In this document: positions 1-8,014 of the stretch, piece after piece
Position numbering within the stretch: position 1 is the stretch's first letter
How the letters are laid out: each line of letters opens with the position of its first letter
Source of the DNA: Martinezella tropici
GTDB lineage: Bacteria > Pseudomonadota > Alphaproteobacteria > Rhizobiales > Rhizobiaceae
Direction: 5' to 3'
DNA: 64,000 nucleotides
Assembly (NCBI GenBank): GCA_000799755.1
Contig: JUHI01000006.1
Coordinates: 309,705 to 373,704 of the forward strand
The notes under the pieces: model-generated
What the model was told of the DNA's origin: nothing
What the model saw: the letters and a program-made list of their open reading frames with translations, nothing else
Databases searched by the model: none
Made by a program: the position numbers and the translations under genes

Positions 1-25
1 AATTCTAAAGCAGAGATGCTGTCAC

Positions 26-418
26 CTACAGCTGGGCTGCGATCGCCGCCTTGTCGACGACGGACCAGACATTGCGAATTCGCCTGTCCAGAAACTCGTA
101 GAAGACGTTCTCAGTAAACCACACCTTCCTGCCGTTCACCGCCATGCCGAACAACATTCCCGTCGGCGTGCAATCAAAATGCAGGCGACTTGCCACATGC
201 GGCGGTCCGCAGATCAGCAAAGCGATATTGAAATGGAGATCGGGAATGGCGCGAAAATCGCCTTCGAGCATGTCTCGATAGCCTGACAGCCCAACATAGC
301 CGCCATTGTAGTGCACGTCCTCGTGGACGAAGTTAGCGAGATTCGGCCAGTCCTGCGCGTTCAGGCAGGCAATATAGCCTCGATAAATCTCGACAAGATG
401 GACGTCTGCCATTCTCAT
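26..418 (-). CDS. SnoaL-like / ester cyclase family protein (NTF2-like fold)
   Basis: A 130-residue protein with the size and pattern of the SnoaL/NTF2-like fold. The N-terminal helix is followed by a 'W..L..FVHEDVHYNGG' segment and then by 'GYRDML..DFRAIPDLHFNI', the usual order in ester cyclase-like proteins. No signal peptide or membrane segment is visible. Two in-frame ATGs lie six bases apart; a GAGGG sequence is better spaced for the second (position 412), so the protein may be two residues shorter. It lies 28 bp downstream of the GGDEF-EAL gene on the same strand and may be co-transcribed. SnoaL-like proteins range from polyketide cyclases to proteins of no known activity, so no substrate is assigned. 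Confidence 0.75.
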   Translation of the reverse strand: MRMADVHLVEIYRGYIACLNAQDWPNLANFVHEDVHYNGGYVGLSGYRDMLEGDFRAIPDLHFNIALLICGPPHVASRLHFDCTPTGMLFGMAVNGRKVWFTENVFYEFLDRRIRNVWSVVDKAAIAAQL

Positions 419-446
419 CGCCCTCGGCCTGGTGACGGTCAGTTCT

Positions 447-2477
447 TCAGGCTGACGCCTGCAGACGGCGGCGCCCCTGATGCATCATGGCAATCGGATG
501 CTTGAGGGGCGGTGCCGGACGGCCGATATGGTACCCCTGAACGGCGTCGATGCCAAAGGACTTGACGAGGTCGAGCTGCTCTTCGTCCTCCACGCCCTCG
601 ACCAGGATGCGGTGCCCGCGATTGCGCACCAACCCGATGATATCCTCCAGAAGGACCTTCGCGCCATCGCTGTTTGCGGCATCATGTAGGAATGATTTAT
701 CGATCTTGACGGTTTCGAATTCCATCAGGCGGAGCCATGACAGACCGGCAAAGCCTGTGCCGAAATCGTCCAGCCAGAATTTGATGCCGAGCTTCTTCAG
801 ATCCTGAATGCTGTCGAGAACATCGGGGCGTATCTCCATGTCGACACCCTCGGTGATCTCGAATGCGATCCTGTGGCCGGAAACGCCGGTTTCCGCCAGA
901 ATGGTGGCCACCTGCGCGGCGAAACCAGGTGCACGCAGCTGGATCGGGGAGACATTGATGCTGACCGTATCGACGATATCGCGGGTCAGCAGGTCGCAGC
1001 ATGCTCTTCTGATCGCCCAATAGCCGAGCTCCATAATGGCGCCTGTACGCTCCGCGATCGGGATAAAGACTGCCGGTGAAGCATTCGACCCATCCAGCAA
1101 TTGCAGACGCATCAGCGCCTCATAGGCGCCGATCTCTCCTGTCTGGAGATATAGGATCGGTTGATAGACCAGCGAGACGAGGTTTTGCTGGATGGCAATC
1201 TTCAGAATGGCAGCTATGTTTTCACTCGCATCGCCGCCAGGCAATTCGTTCGGATCGAAGATCCTTGCGCAGTTGCGGCCGCTGGCCTTTGCGGAATAGA
1301 GAGCGCGGTCAGCTTCGTTGATCACGTTCTCCAACTTTGCGCCGGCGACATCTCTCGTAACGGTCGCTCCGACGCTCACCGTCACATGACGGAAACCGTC
1401 GAGACGTTGCGCGTGGACGATATCGAGAGCCTCAATCCCCTGACAAATAGCTTCCGCCAGGGCCAGCGCATCCGAGCTGCATTCCAGATCGAGGATGACG
1501 ATGAACTCCTCGCCGCCGTAACGTCCGACAGTCGCCCCGAGAGGAGCGACGATGTTCGACAGGGCATTGGCGACCGTGACAAGGCAGTGGTCGCCCTCCT
1601 GATGACCGTAATAGTCATTATACTTCTTGAAGAAGTCGACATCGACCAGCAGGATGGCGAATGGTGCCCCCTGATCACGCCAGCGGTCCCAGAACTGCTT
1701 CAGCCTTATATCGGCAGCGCGTCTATTCTCCATGCCGGTGAGGGAATCCGTAATAGACAGCCGCAAAAGCGCCTCGCCGCGCTCCGTCGCCTGGCGCTGC
1801 TGCAATTCCGCTTCCCTGGCATTGAGGAAGACGTTGAAACGTTCCTTGTTCAGTTTCCAGTTCACATAGGACGTAAACACGAAGCAGCAGAGATAAAAGG
1901 TCGCAAAAGCCAGGCAATAGGCAGGACTGTAATGAAACTCCGCGAGCGACAGCAGGAACGAAGCAAGGATCAGGCCCGACGAGACGATCGCCAGGCCGAA
2001 TTCGAGACTGAAGAATAGGTTAACGCCCATCATAAAGATGGCGCCGAAGGCAGCATAATAGGAGAATGCCTCGGCATTGGCAGTCTGCAATGCCGGAACC
2101 AGCCATACCACGTATCCGAGAACCACGGCTGTGGCGCAGGTCGCCTCAAGCTCGCCGGCGCGGCGTTGCCGCGTAAACTGGATTTCCAGGATCAGCAGCG
2201 AAAGACCGCCGATCAGAAAGCGCGCAGGGATCGTTATCTGCGAGACGTCGGGAATGAAGATCAGATCGGTGATCAGAAAGAGAACATAGACCGGCACGGC
2301 AAGCCACAGACCGCTGCGTGCCAAGGCACGCCGCGCATCGTTGCTATAGGCTTTGTAGAGCACGCGCAGATCGTCGGGGCGCTTCGTCCTGCGAGCTTCG
2401 CTCCGGCCAAGATCGCTTCTCCCCGACATTCGACGCATACCCATCATCACCCGAGTTAGCCGAGACCTCATGTCCAC
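447..2477 (-). CDS. Membrane-bound GGDEF-EAL cyclic-di-GMP turnover protein
   Basis: A 676-residue protein with a basic cytoplasmic N-terminus, about six hydrophobic segments (roughly residues 55-215), a GGDEF domain (about 235-400) and an EAL domain (about 425-665). The diguanylate cyclase active site is intact (GRYGGEEF near residue 321). The EAL domain keeps the signature EALMRL near 451, DDFGTGF, KIDKSF and VEGVE, so both cyclase and phosphodiesterase activity are possible. I do not see the RxxD product-inhibition site at the usual distance before GGEEF. The membrane part is not a recognised MASE or CHASE sensor, and its signal is unknown. It is transcribed divergently from the methyltransferase at 2644. 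Confidence 0.93.
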   Translation of the reverse strand: MDMRSRLTRVMMGMRRMSGRSDLGRSEARRTKRPDDLRVLYKAYSNDARRALARSGLWLAVPVYVLFLITDLIFIPDVSQITIPARFLIGGLSLLILEIQFTRQRRAGELEATCATAVVLGYVVWLVPALQTANAEAFSYYAAFGAIFMMGVNLFFSLEFGLAIVSSGLILASFLLSLAEFHYSPAYCLAFATFYLCCFVFTSYVNWKLNKERFNVFLNAREAELQQRQATERGEALLRLSITDSLTGMENRRAADIRLKQFWDRWRDQGAPFAILLVDVDFFKKYNDYYGHQEGDHCLVTVANALSNIVAPLGATVGRYGGEEFIVILDLECSSDALALAEAICQGIEALDIVHAQRLDGFRHVTVSVGATVTRDVAGAKLENVINEADRALYSAKASGRNCARIFDPNELPGGDASENIAAILKIAIQQNLVSLVYQPILYLQTGEIGAYEALMRLQLLDGSNASPAVFIPIAERTGAIMELGYWAIRRACCDLLTRDIVDTVSINVSPIQLRAPGFAAQVATILAETGVSGHRIAFEITEGVDMEIRPDVLDSIQDLKKLGIKFWLDDFGTGFAGLSWLRLMEFETVKIDKSFLHDAANSDGAKVLLEDIIGLVRNRGHRILVEGVEDEEQLDLVKSFGIDAVQGYHIGRPAPPLKHPIAMMHQGRRRLQASA

Positions 2478-2579
2478 CGCGTTACCTTTGCGTCACTCGA
2501 CTGAACAAATCATCCGCTTCACCAAGGCGGCAAATTTGATCCGTTTGATAACGACAGCGTTGCCGCAGCGACATTAACA

Positions 2580-2616
2580 AAACCATAGCGCTCAATATTT
2601 ATATGAGATATGGTTT
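2580..2616. promoter_or_regulatory. Interrupted palindrome between divergent genes
   Basis: Eight-base arms AAACCATA (2580-2587) and TATGGTTT (2609-2616) enclose a second pair, CTCA (2591-2594) and TGAG (2604-2607), around an AT-rich centre. The element lies in the 165-bp region between the GGDEF-EAL gene and the methyltransferase gene. It ends 27 bp before the methyltransferase start codon. Its position fits an operator shared by the two genes; the regulator is not known. Confidence 0.4.
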
Positions 2617-2643
2617 GCATAGTGTTCACGGAATGATTTAAAA

Positions 2644-3675
2644 TTGAAACAATTTCAAACCGCTCTCGATGGCTTCAGCCTGGTTACCGCGCAGTCCATC
2701 TCGGAACATACGAGATCGTCCGGTAACGACCTTGCAACCGATCAAATAAAGGAGGGCGAAGCCGAACTCGCCCTCATTCTCTCCATGACACAGCAAGCGT
2801 TCGAGGCGAACGCACCCGTTCAAGGCACGATGAAAGCCCTGACGGAGCGTCTGCAGGCGCTGAAAAACAAAACAACTCCGCTGACCTGGGCTCATTTGGC
2901 TTCGGTTGCGCAGGGTCATTCCGTGTCGTCCTTCTTGCTGCAGGACCCTTTGACACGATGGTCCTTCGAAAAGCCGCGCGGCTATAGCGGGGATGCCTAT
3001 TTGCTGGATTTCATTTATGAGCATCCGGCCGTTGCCGCGCAGGTGGCGGAAGCTTCAGCGCTCGGCGCCGAAGTTTACGATTTCACCCGGCGCGCAGCAT
3101 CCGCCGTCGCCGTGCGTGAGCGGCGCGAGATCCTGGCAGCGCATGTCGACGCGGTGGCGGAGACGAAGGACGACGCCGAGATCCTGGCGATTGCGGCGGG
3201 CCACCTTCGCGAAGCAGAGCTCTCCCAGGCTCTGCAGAGCGGCAGGATCAAGCGCTGGATCGCACTGGATCAGGACCCGGTCAGCGTCGGAGCCGTAAGC
3301 TCGGCCTTCCACGGCAGTTGCATCGAGGCGATCAACGGCTCCGTCCGCACCATTTTGGGGCGCGCGCAGAAGCTCGGCACGTTCGACTTCATCTACGCGG
3401 CCGGCCTTTACGACTATCTCGCAGAAAGCGTCGCCGTGCGACTGACGGAGCGCTGCCTGCAGATGCTGAAGCCCGGCGGCAAGTTCCTGCTGGCGAACTT
3501 CGCCAAGGATATCGGTGTCGAAGGTTACATGGAAACCTTCATGAACTGGCCTTTGATCTGGCGCACGGACGAGGATGTCCAGTCGATCATCGACAAGGTC
3601 AAGCACCCGATCACCGATGTTTCCGTCACTCGTGGCGAGAATGGCGGCGTCATATACGCCGTCCTGACCGTCTAA
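2644..3675 (+). CDS. Class I SAM-dependent methyltransferase, PhcB-like
   Basis: A 343-residue soluble protein. A helical N-terminal half carries 'KPRGYSGDAYLLDFIYEHP', then a Rossmann-type half with 'EILAIAAGHLREAE' as the SAM-binding loop region, 'WIALDQDP' and 'FDFIYAAGLYDYL', and 'LKPGGKFLLANF' as the late strand motif. The KPRGY-GD signature followed by a methyltransferase fold resembles the family containing PhcB, the 3-hydroxy-fatty-acid methyl ester synthase of Ralstonia. That resemblance is from memory, and the substrate here is not proven. The frame opens at 2623, so TTG 2644 is the first usable start; an internal ATG near 2785 is an alternative. It is convergent with the DedA gene. 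Confidence 0.75.
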   Translation: MKQFQTALDGFSLVTAQSISEHTRSSGNDLATDQIKEGEAELALILSMTQQAFEANAPVQGTMKALTERLQALKNKTTPLTWAHLASVAQGHSVSSFLLQDPLTRWSFEKPRGYSGDAYLLDFIYEHPAVAAQVAEASALGAEVYDFTRRAASAVAVRERREILAAHVDAVAETKDDAEILAIAAGHLREAELSQALQSGRIKRWIALDQDPVSVGAVSSAFHGSCIEAINGSVRTILGRAQKLGTFDFIYAAGLYDYLAESVAVRLTERCLQMLKPGGKFLLANFAKDIGVEGYMETFMNWPLIWRTDEDVQSIIDKVKHPITDVSVTRGENGGVIYAVLTV

Positions 3676-3695
3676 GTCTGCGGCCAGCGACAAGA

Positions 3696-3724
3696 CCGGC
3701 TAAGCCGCATTACGGCTTGGCCGG
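3696..3724. terminator. Stem-loop between convergent genes
   Basis: CCGGCTAAGCCG (3696-3707) pairs with CGGCTTGGCCGG (3713-3724) around the loop CATTA, giving 12 pairs with one G-T wobble. It sits in the 24-bp gap between the methyltransferase and the dedA-like gene and overlaps the stop codon of the latter. There is no strong T-run on either side, so termination efficiency is uncertain. Position and stability suggest a shared terminator. Confidence 0.5.
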
Positions 3725-4320
3725 CAAAGCCTGAACAGGGCAAAGAGCAGAAGATTAGCCAGAATGATGGCTGCAACGGCGGCGGGTGTTGCTGTATCTG
3801 CCGCCAATATCTGCCTACGCAACAAGTAACCCGATACCAGAAACGGCGCATTCCACGTCGCCGCGCCGCAGAATGTTGCGACAGCAAACGCAGGCGCCGG
3901 GATGGCAAGCACGCCTGCCGGAAACGGCATATAGGCCCTAACGACCGGCACGAGCTGCCCGAGGAATGTGACCCATATCCGGTTACGACGATAGTCGCGC
4001 TTCAGCCGCAAATACCGCTCTTCCTTGATATCCAGGCGTCTGCTCATTTTGAACACGAACGCGTCGCCGCGGGCTGGCCCCAACCATCGCCCTATTCCGT
4101 ACCAGAACAACGAGCCTACCGTAGAACCCGCGGCTGTGATGGCAATCGCGAAGGGCAGATCGCCGGAATAGGCGACACCCAGCATGCCAAGCATCAGCAA
4201 CATGCCGGCGGAGGGTATGACAGGGATGAGTTTCTCGACGGCAGAGCATAACGCAAGTCCGATTAACCCCCCTTCGGCCAGATCAGGCAGGATGCTCCAT
4301 AGATAGGAAGGGTCACTCAT
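3700..4320 (-). CDS. DedA family (VTT domain) inner-membrane protein
   Basis: A 206-residue protein with several hydrophobic segments. It has the DedA/VTT pattern: 'VIPSAGMLLMLGMLG', the glycine-rich 'AGSTVGSLFWYGIGRWLG', and the conserved 'F.GQLVPVVRAYMPFPAGV' stretch with its arginine and prolines. DedA proteins are linked to lipid carrier flipping and membrane homeostasis. I prefer the ATG at 4320, which overlaps the TGA of the upstream methyltransferase as ATGA. A longer frame reaches 4338 but lacks a better ribosome-binding site. Coupling to a PmtA-like gene suggests a shared membrane-lipid role (inference). Confidence 0.88.
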   Translation of the reverse strand: MSDPSYLWSILPDLAEGGLIGLALCSAVEKLIPVIPSAGMLLMLGMLGVAYSGDLPFAIAITAAGSTVGSLFWYGIGRWLGPARGDAFVFKMSRRLDIKEERYLRLKRDYRRNRIWVTFLGQLVPVVRAYMPFPAGVLAIPAPAFAVATFCGAATWNAPFLVSGYLLRRQILAADTATPAAVAAIILANLLLFALFRLCRPSRNAA

Positions 4321-4907
4321 GCGGTGACACTCGCGCAATGAAGCGGCCTGCGCCGAACGATCTTATAGACCCTGGCAGGCGGAAAGTTACGCAGCACTTG
4401 GCCATGCAGCGTCGCCTTGAAGCCGAACCGGTCGAGCAACCGGTAAGGCACCGGACAGCGCAAGCCGTAGGTGAACTGATAGAAGGCGCCGCCTTCACGC
4501 AGCCTCGACGAGACCCCGTTCAGAATGGCAATTACCGTCTTCGGCGACATGTTCAGCAGAGGTAGCCCGCTGATCGCGCAACCAAACGACACACCATCCG
4601 GCAAGTTGTGAGCCCCGAGCCGCGCGGCATCGGCGCAGATGACCCGGGCTTCAGGAAACCGGTTCCGAAGCAGGCTCGCAAAACCATGAGCGGACTCTAT
4701 CAGCGTGATATCCCTTTCGCATACGCCCCGCCTCAGCAGGGCTTGCGTAAATACGCCCGTTCCGGGACCGAGTTCGAGAACAGGACCAACCGACGGATCG
4801 ACTTCGCTTGTAATGAGATTGGCCAGCATCGCGCTGGAGGGAGCTATCGCCCCCACCATGCGCGGATTCGTCAGCAGAGTTCGCAGAAATAGTGAGGAGC
4901 TTGACAT
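4317..4907 (-). CDS. PmtA-like phospholipid N-methyltransferase
   Basis: A 196-residue class I SAM methyltransferase. The N-terminal 'LRTLLTNPRMVGAIAPSS' and the SAM-binding motif 'VLELGPGTGVFTQALL' (about residues 42-57) are typical of rhizobial PmtA phosphatidylethanolamine N-methyltransferases and related small lipid methyltransferases. Later motifs include 'VICADAARLG' and 'CAISGLPLLNMSP', where the known family has a similar SGLP segment. It overlaps the dedA-like gene by 4 bp. Known PmtA enzymes convert phosphatidylethanolamine toward phosphatidylcholine; this may be the main enzyme or a paralogue with another substrate. Confidence 0.78.
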   Translation of the reverse strand: MSSSSLFLRTLLTNPRMVGAIAPSSAMLANLITSEVDPSVGPVLELGPGTGVFTQALLRRGVCERDITLIESAHGFASLLRNRFPEARVICADAARLGAHNLPDGVSFGCAISGLPLLNMSPKTVIAILNGVSSRLREGGAFYQFTYGLRCPVPYRLLDRFGFKATLHGQVLRNFPPARVYKIVRRRPLHCASVTA

Positions 4908-5006
4908 GGGTTCCCGCCAGTAGGGCCTTCGGAGTTTCGCCTGCGCAGCAGGCTTTTCCTACGGGGAGCCGATTGCGAGAACATTGCACAGGAAAACCGA
5001 CGCCAT

Positions 5007-6362
5007 CTATCCGGCAATCGGGAAACTCAATCTGAAGGCTGCGCCACCCGTCGGCCCATCCAGGACACAGATCTCTCCGCCATGAAGCCTTACAATTTCT
5101 TCAACGAGGTTAAGTCCGAGACCAAACCCGTTACCCTGCCCCTTGAGGCGATGAAACGGCTCGAAGATGCGCGCCCGCTCTTCCCGCGGGATGCCACTTC
5201 CTTCATCAGTCACGGTGATGCCGGTCGCTCTGCCGACTTGAACGGTTATCCTGCCGCTGCGGCCGCCGTGCTGGATCGCGTTCTGCACAAGATTGGTAAC
5301 GGCGCGCTCAATGGCCGCCCGATCGCCGAGAATTCCCACCACCTCATCATCTCTGATGAAACAGGGCTCGTAATTGGCGGCGATCGCGAGCGGCGCCAGT
5401 TCTGAAACAACATGCTCCGCGATTTCCACGAGATTGATGGATGCGGGCTCGAACCGGTGATTGAGACGCTGAAGATCGAGGAATTGTTCGGCAAGGGTTG
5501 CAAGGCGAACCGTATCCTCAAAGAGCCGCTCCTTCAAAGGGCCCGCCGGCAGACCATCGAGGCGTGCCTGCAGGATCGCGACCGGAGTCCGCCATTCATG
5601 GGCAAGATGACAAAAAAGGCGCCTCTGCCGCTCATAGCCTTGGTCCAGCCGGCTCAATGCTTCGTTGACGGCATCGACAAGCGGCAGGATCTCGCGTGGC
5701 ACATCCTCGACCGGCAGGCGCATACCCTGACGATTGATGTCGATCTGCCCGGCACGGGCAACGGCGGCATCGAGCGAGGAAAAGGTACGGCGAACCACAA
5801 GCGGCGCGGCAATCAGCGTTGCGATCCCCGTCACGATGAGCAGCGGCAGGAGGGCGCTGAAGAAGACGATCCCCATCGCGCCAAGGATGCGGACCAGGGA
5901 TACGCTGCCGTCGACGCCCGTCAGGACCTGTACCTCGCCGGCCGGAGACGATACCCATTGCAGCCGGGCGGCAGGCACGATACTTCCGCCGAGGTTGCTG
6001 CCAAAACGGGCCTGTCCGATGCCGTCGAGCGCACCGCCGATCGCCGTATAGGCCAGTGGTATATTTCCGTCGGTAATCGTCGCACCGCTGCGATCCCGCA
6101 CGACGAACCAGAGGCCCGGCACATCTTCGCGCCGCGCGGCAAGCGCCGGCGTCTCCTTCAGCACAAGAGCGCCATTCTGGGAGCGCCCGACGGACTGCGA
6201 GATGGCATCGATAGTCTCATCTTCCGGCTGAAGCGAGATGAAACTGCCGGTCGCCCAGAGGGCGGCGACGATAAGCACCGCAAGCAGAATCAGAAAAATC
6301 GCCTGCAGGAAAGAAAGACGCAAGACAAGGCGCCATTGCAGCGAAGGCTGGCCCGCGCTCAT
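5007..6362 (-). CDS. Sensor histidine kinase
   Basis: A 451-residue membrane kinase. One segment lies near residues 12-35 and a second near 160-185, enclosing a periplasmic domain of about 125 residues. A HAMP-like linker follows, then the H-box 'HLAHEWRTPVAIL' near 255 and an ATPase domain with 'NLVQNAIQHG' (N box), 'DEGSGIP' (G1) and 'GFGLGLNLVEEI' (G2). The H-box has HEWRTP instead of the usual HELRTP. The gene overlaps the upstream response regulator gene by 4 bp, so the two form a coupled pair. The stimulus is unknown. Confidence 0.93.
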   Translation of the reverse strand: MSAGQPSLQWRLVLRLSFLQAIFLILLAVLIVAALWATGSFISLQPEDETIDAISQSVGRSQNGALVLKETPALAARREDVPGLWFVVRDRSGATITDGNIPLAYTAIGGALDGIGQARFGSNLGGSIVPAARLQWVSSPAGEVQVLTGVDGSVSLVRILGAMGIVFFSALLPLLIVTGIATLIAAPLVVRRTFSSLDAAVARAGQIDINRQGMRLPVEDVPREILPLVDAVNEALSRLDQGYERQRRLFCHLAHEWRTPVAILQARLDGLPAGPLKERLFEDTVRLATLAEQFLDLQRLNHRFEPASINLVEIAEHVVSELAPLAIAANYEPCFIRDDEVVGILGDRAAIERAVTNLVQNAIQHGGRSGRITVQVGRATGITVTDEGSGIPREERARIFEPFHRLKGQGNGFGLGLNLVEEIVRLHGGEICVLDGPTGGAAFRLSFPIAG

Positions 6363-7033
6363 GACGCCAGTCTCATCAGATAGCCGATACCGCGAACCGG
6401 GTGAATTTCCAGACCTGAATCGACCGAGGCCAGTTTGCGGCGAAGGCGGGAGATATGCGCATCCAGTGTGTTGGACTGGATATCCTCGGCAAATCCGTAA
6501 ACGGCCTCTTCCAGCGCATGACGCGGCACCGTGCGGCCGAACCGGCGCGCCAGCGCCTCGAAGACCAGCACTTCCCGACGTGGCAGTTCGAGCCGTTCGC
6601 CTTCAACCAGGATATCGTGGCAACCGAAGTCGTAAGACAAACGCCCGAAACTCACGACATCGGTCTGCACGTCGCCCGGACGGCGCAGGATGGCGCGCAG
6701 CCGCGCCAGAAGCTCCTCTATGGCAAAAGGTTTGACGAGATAATCATCGGCACCGGTATCGAGACCGCCAATGCGGTCATCGAGTTCGCCTCGCGCCGTC
6801 AACACAATGACCGGCGTACCGATACCGGCCGCGCGCAACCTTGGAACGATCGACAGACCGTCGCCATCGGGAACCTGTCGGTCGAGAAGAATGAGATCGT
6901 AAGGGAAAGTTAGCGCGGCCTCTTCGGCATCGGCCAGCATCGAGACATGATCGACGACGGCATCGCGAGCCTGCAGGGCGGCGCTCAGCGCCGCAGCCAT
7001 TTCCCGCTCGTCTTCAAGCAACAAGATCCGCAA
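6359..7033 (-). CDS. OmpR-family response regulator
   Basis: A 224-residue regulator with a receiver domain (acidic pair E7-D8, phosphoacceptor D51 in 'LILLDRQVPDGDG', K in 'YLVKPFAIEELLAR') and a winged-helix DNA-binding domain ending in 'HISRLRRKL....IHPVRGIGYLM'. The frame is open to 7069, but receiver domains begin with the 'RILLLEDE' strand. The TTG at 7033 places this at residue 2 and has a GGGGA sequence about nine bases upstream, so I choose it. It is the partner of the overlapping kinase. Direct repeats typical of OmpR-family sites lie just upstream. Confidence 0.92.
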   Translation of the reverse strand: MRILLLEDEREMAAALSAALQARDAVVDHVSMLADAEEAALTFPYDLILLDRQVPDGDGLSIVPRLRAAGIGTPVIVLTARGELDDRIGGLDTGADDYLVKPFAIEELLARLRAILRRPGDVQTDVVSFGRLSYDFGCHDILVEGERLELPRREVLVFEALARRFGRTVPRHALEEAVYGFAEDIQSNTLDAHISRLRRKLASVDSGLEIHPVRGIGYLMRLAS

Positions 7034-7392
7034 TGAACCATCCCCATAAATGGAACAGCTGCATTGCATAGGCGGATTGCGGGAAGATTGCGACTCTCTT
7101 CAGATGGAGATCGATCACTTAAGAGAGGAACCGGGACGCGGGACATTTTTCACGACGCACCCGCTGCGAACGGTCGTCAGCGACAGCGGTGCGACAGGGG
7201 AGAATGCATAGCCTCCTCCCCCGCCTCTTTCGCCTCTGGGATGTTCATGGGTAAGCAATAACTCACGAACTTGGTGCGTTCGATTCGTGAGCAGCTCACC
7301 CTTCCCGTCTTTTTTCCTGCCGCAAAGCCATGCCCGCGCCAAAGTGGGGCGAGAACGACATGGAGCCAGGCATTTGCCTGCACCGCCCCCAT
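7034..7392. other. Non-coding gap with direct repeats and an inverted repeat
   Basis: This gap separates the response regulator start from the end of the DUF1127 gene. I find no convincing coding sequence. It holds the ATTGC direct repeats listed at 7063-7093 and an inverted repeat of 8-base arms, CTCACGAA (7262-7269) and TTCGTGAG (7284-7291). The second lies about 100 bp downstream of the DUF1127 stop on the minus strand but has no T-run after it. Confidence 0.5.
7063..7093. promoter_or_regulatory. ATTGC direct repeats upstream of the response regulator
   Basis: ATTGC occurs at 7063, 7076 and 7087. The last two form the longer repeat GATTGCG with starts 11 bp apart (7075 and 7086). OmpR/PhoB-family regulators usually bind direct repeats spaced about 11 bp. 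The site lies 40-60 bp upstream of the TTG start, so it fits an autoregulatory site. This rests only on layout. Confidence 0.35.
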
Positions 7393-7635
7393 TCAGCTGT
7401 AGGTGCGCAGATGCGGGGGCATGTGGCTGGGATGCCCGATAGGGTATTCCCGTTCGGGCAGACCGATATCCCGAAGCTGGTAGTTCGACAGCTCCGACAC
7501 CAGCTTGCGCGTCTGGCGTTGCCTCCAGACGACGAACAACAAGGCGCGCGCCGTCTTCCAGGCACCGAATTCCTGGCACAGTTCATCGACCGTCGCCGTT
7601 AAGTTTCCAGCAACTAAAAATTGTGAATGAGTCAT
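7393..7635 (-). CDS. DUF1127 family small protein
   Basis: An 80-residue protein. Its C-terminal half, 'RQTRKLVSELSNYQLRDIGL', matches the DUF1127 pattern: Arg-rich, then L..LS...L.DIGL. Proteins of this family in rhizobia and Agrobacterium bind RNA or take part in phosphate, carbon and small-RNA regulation. The open frame extends to 7722, but the ATG at 7635 has a GGGAA ribosome-binding sequence eight bases upstream and gives a family-like length. It stands alone, with a 390-bp upstream region carrying an inverted repeat. Confidence 0.8.
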   Translation of the reverse strand: MTHSQFLVAGNLTATVDELCQEFGAWKTARALLFVVWRQRQTRKLVSELSNYQLRDIGLPEREYPIGHPSHMPPHLRTYS

Positions 7636-7772
7636 CGTTTTTCCCGGCGCAATGACGCAACCAGGTCCTCTTGAAGCTTGACCGGCTTCAGGAGATGACG
7701 CACGAAAGGCGCGTCGATTCATTCCCTCAGCAAGTCATGATGTGTTGATGATAAAAACGCCTAAGTGGCTTA

Positions 7773-7800
7773 TATTTAAAGCGTCTATGGGCTTTAAATA
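7773..7800. promoter_or_regulatory. Ten-base inverted repeat, candidate operator
   Basis: TATTTAAAGC (7773-7782) and GCTTTAAATA (7791-7800) are perfect inverted copies separated by eight bases. The element lies about 140 bp upstream of the DUF1127 start. No regulator can be assigned. Confidence 0.35.
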
Positions 7801-7980
7801 GCTGCTCGTCGCATAGTTGGAGTGGCACATGCCAAACCAGTACGGAGCATTCCGCTAGAGGCGCAGGTAAGCATTAGAGTATAGTGCATGTCTCGCCTCC
7901 TTTGTTTAATTTGCGGACGAGCGTATAATACGCCAGATCATGAAATCGGCAAGCCCACAATTTCGAATTGTAAATTTGCC

Positions 7981-8014
7981 GCATCCAGTGTTGCTTCGCA
8001 GCAACAGTCGATGC
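7981..8014 (-). terminator. Long stem-loop after the radical SAM gene
   Basis: The outer arms GCATC (7981-7985) and GATGC (8010-8014) and the inner arms GTTGCT (7990-7995) and AGCAAC (8000-8005) form a nested stem. Two further A-T pairs fall in the internal loop. On the minus strand the apical loop is GCGA, a GNRA tetraloop. It begins 13 bp after the stop codon of the radical SAM gene. There is no T-run, so it may be a 3'-end stabilising structure instead of an intrinsic terminator. Confidence 0.45.

Noticed and set aside
1161..2018. A 285-codon plus-strand open frame
   Set aside because: Antisense to the GGDEF-EAL gene, with no motif of its own.
7823..7842. TGGCAC-type sequence as a sigma-54 promoter
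   Set aside because: TGGCACATGCCA has the -24 element but no TTGC at the -12 spacing. It is better read as a short inverted repeat.
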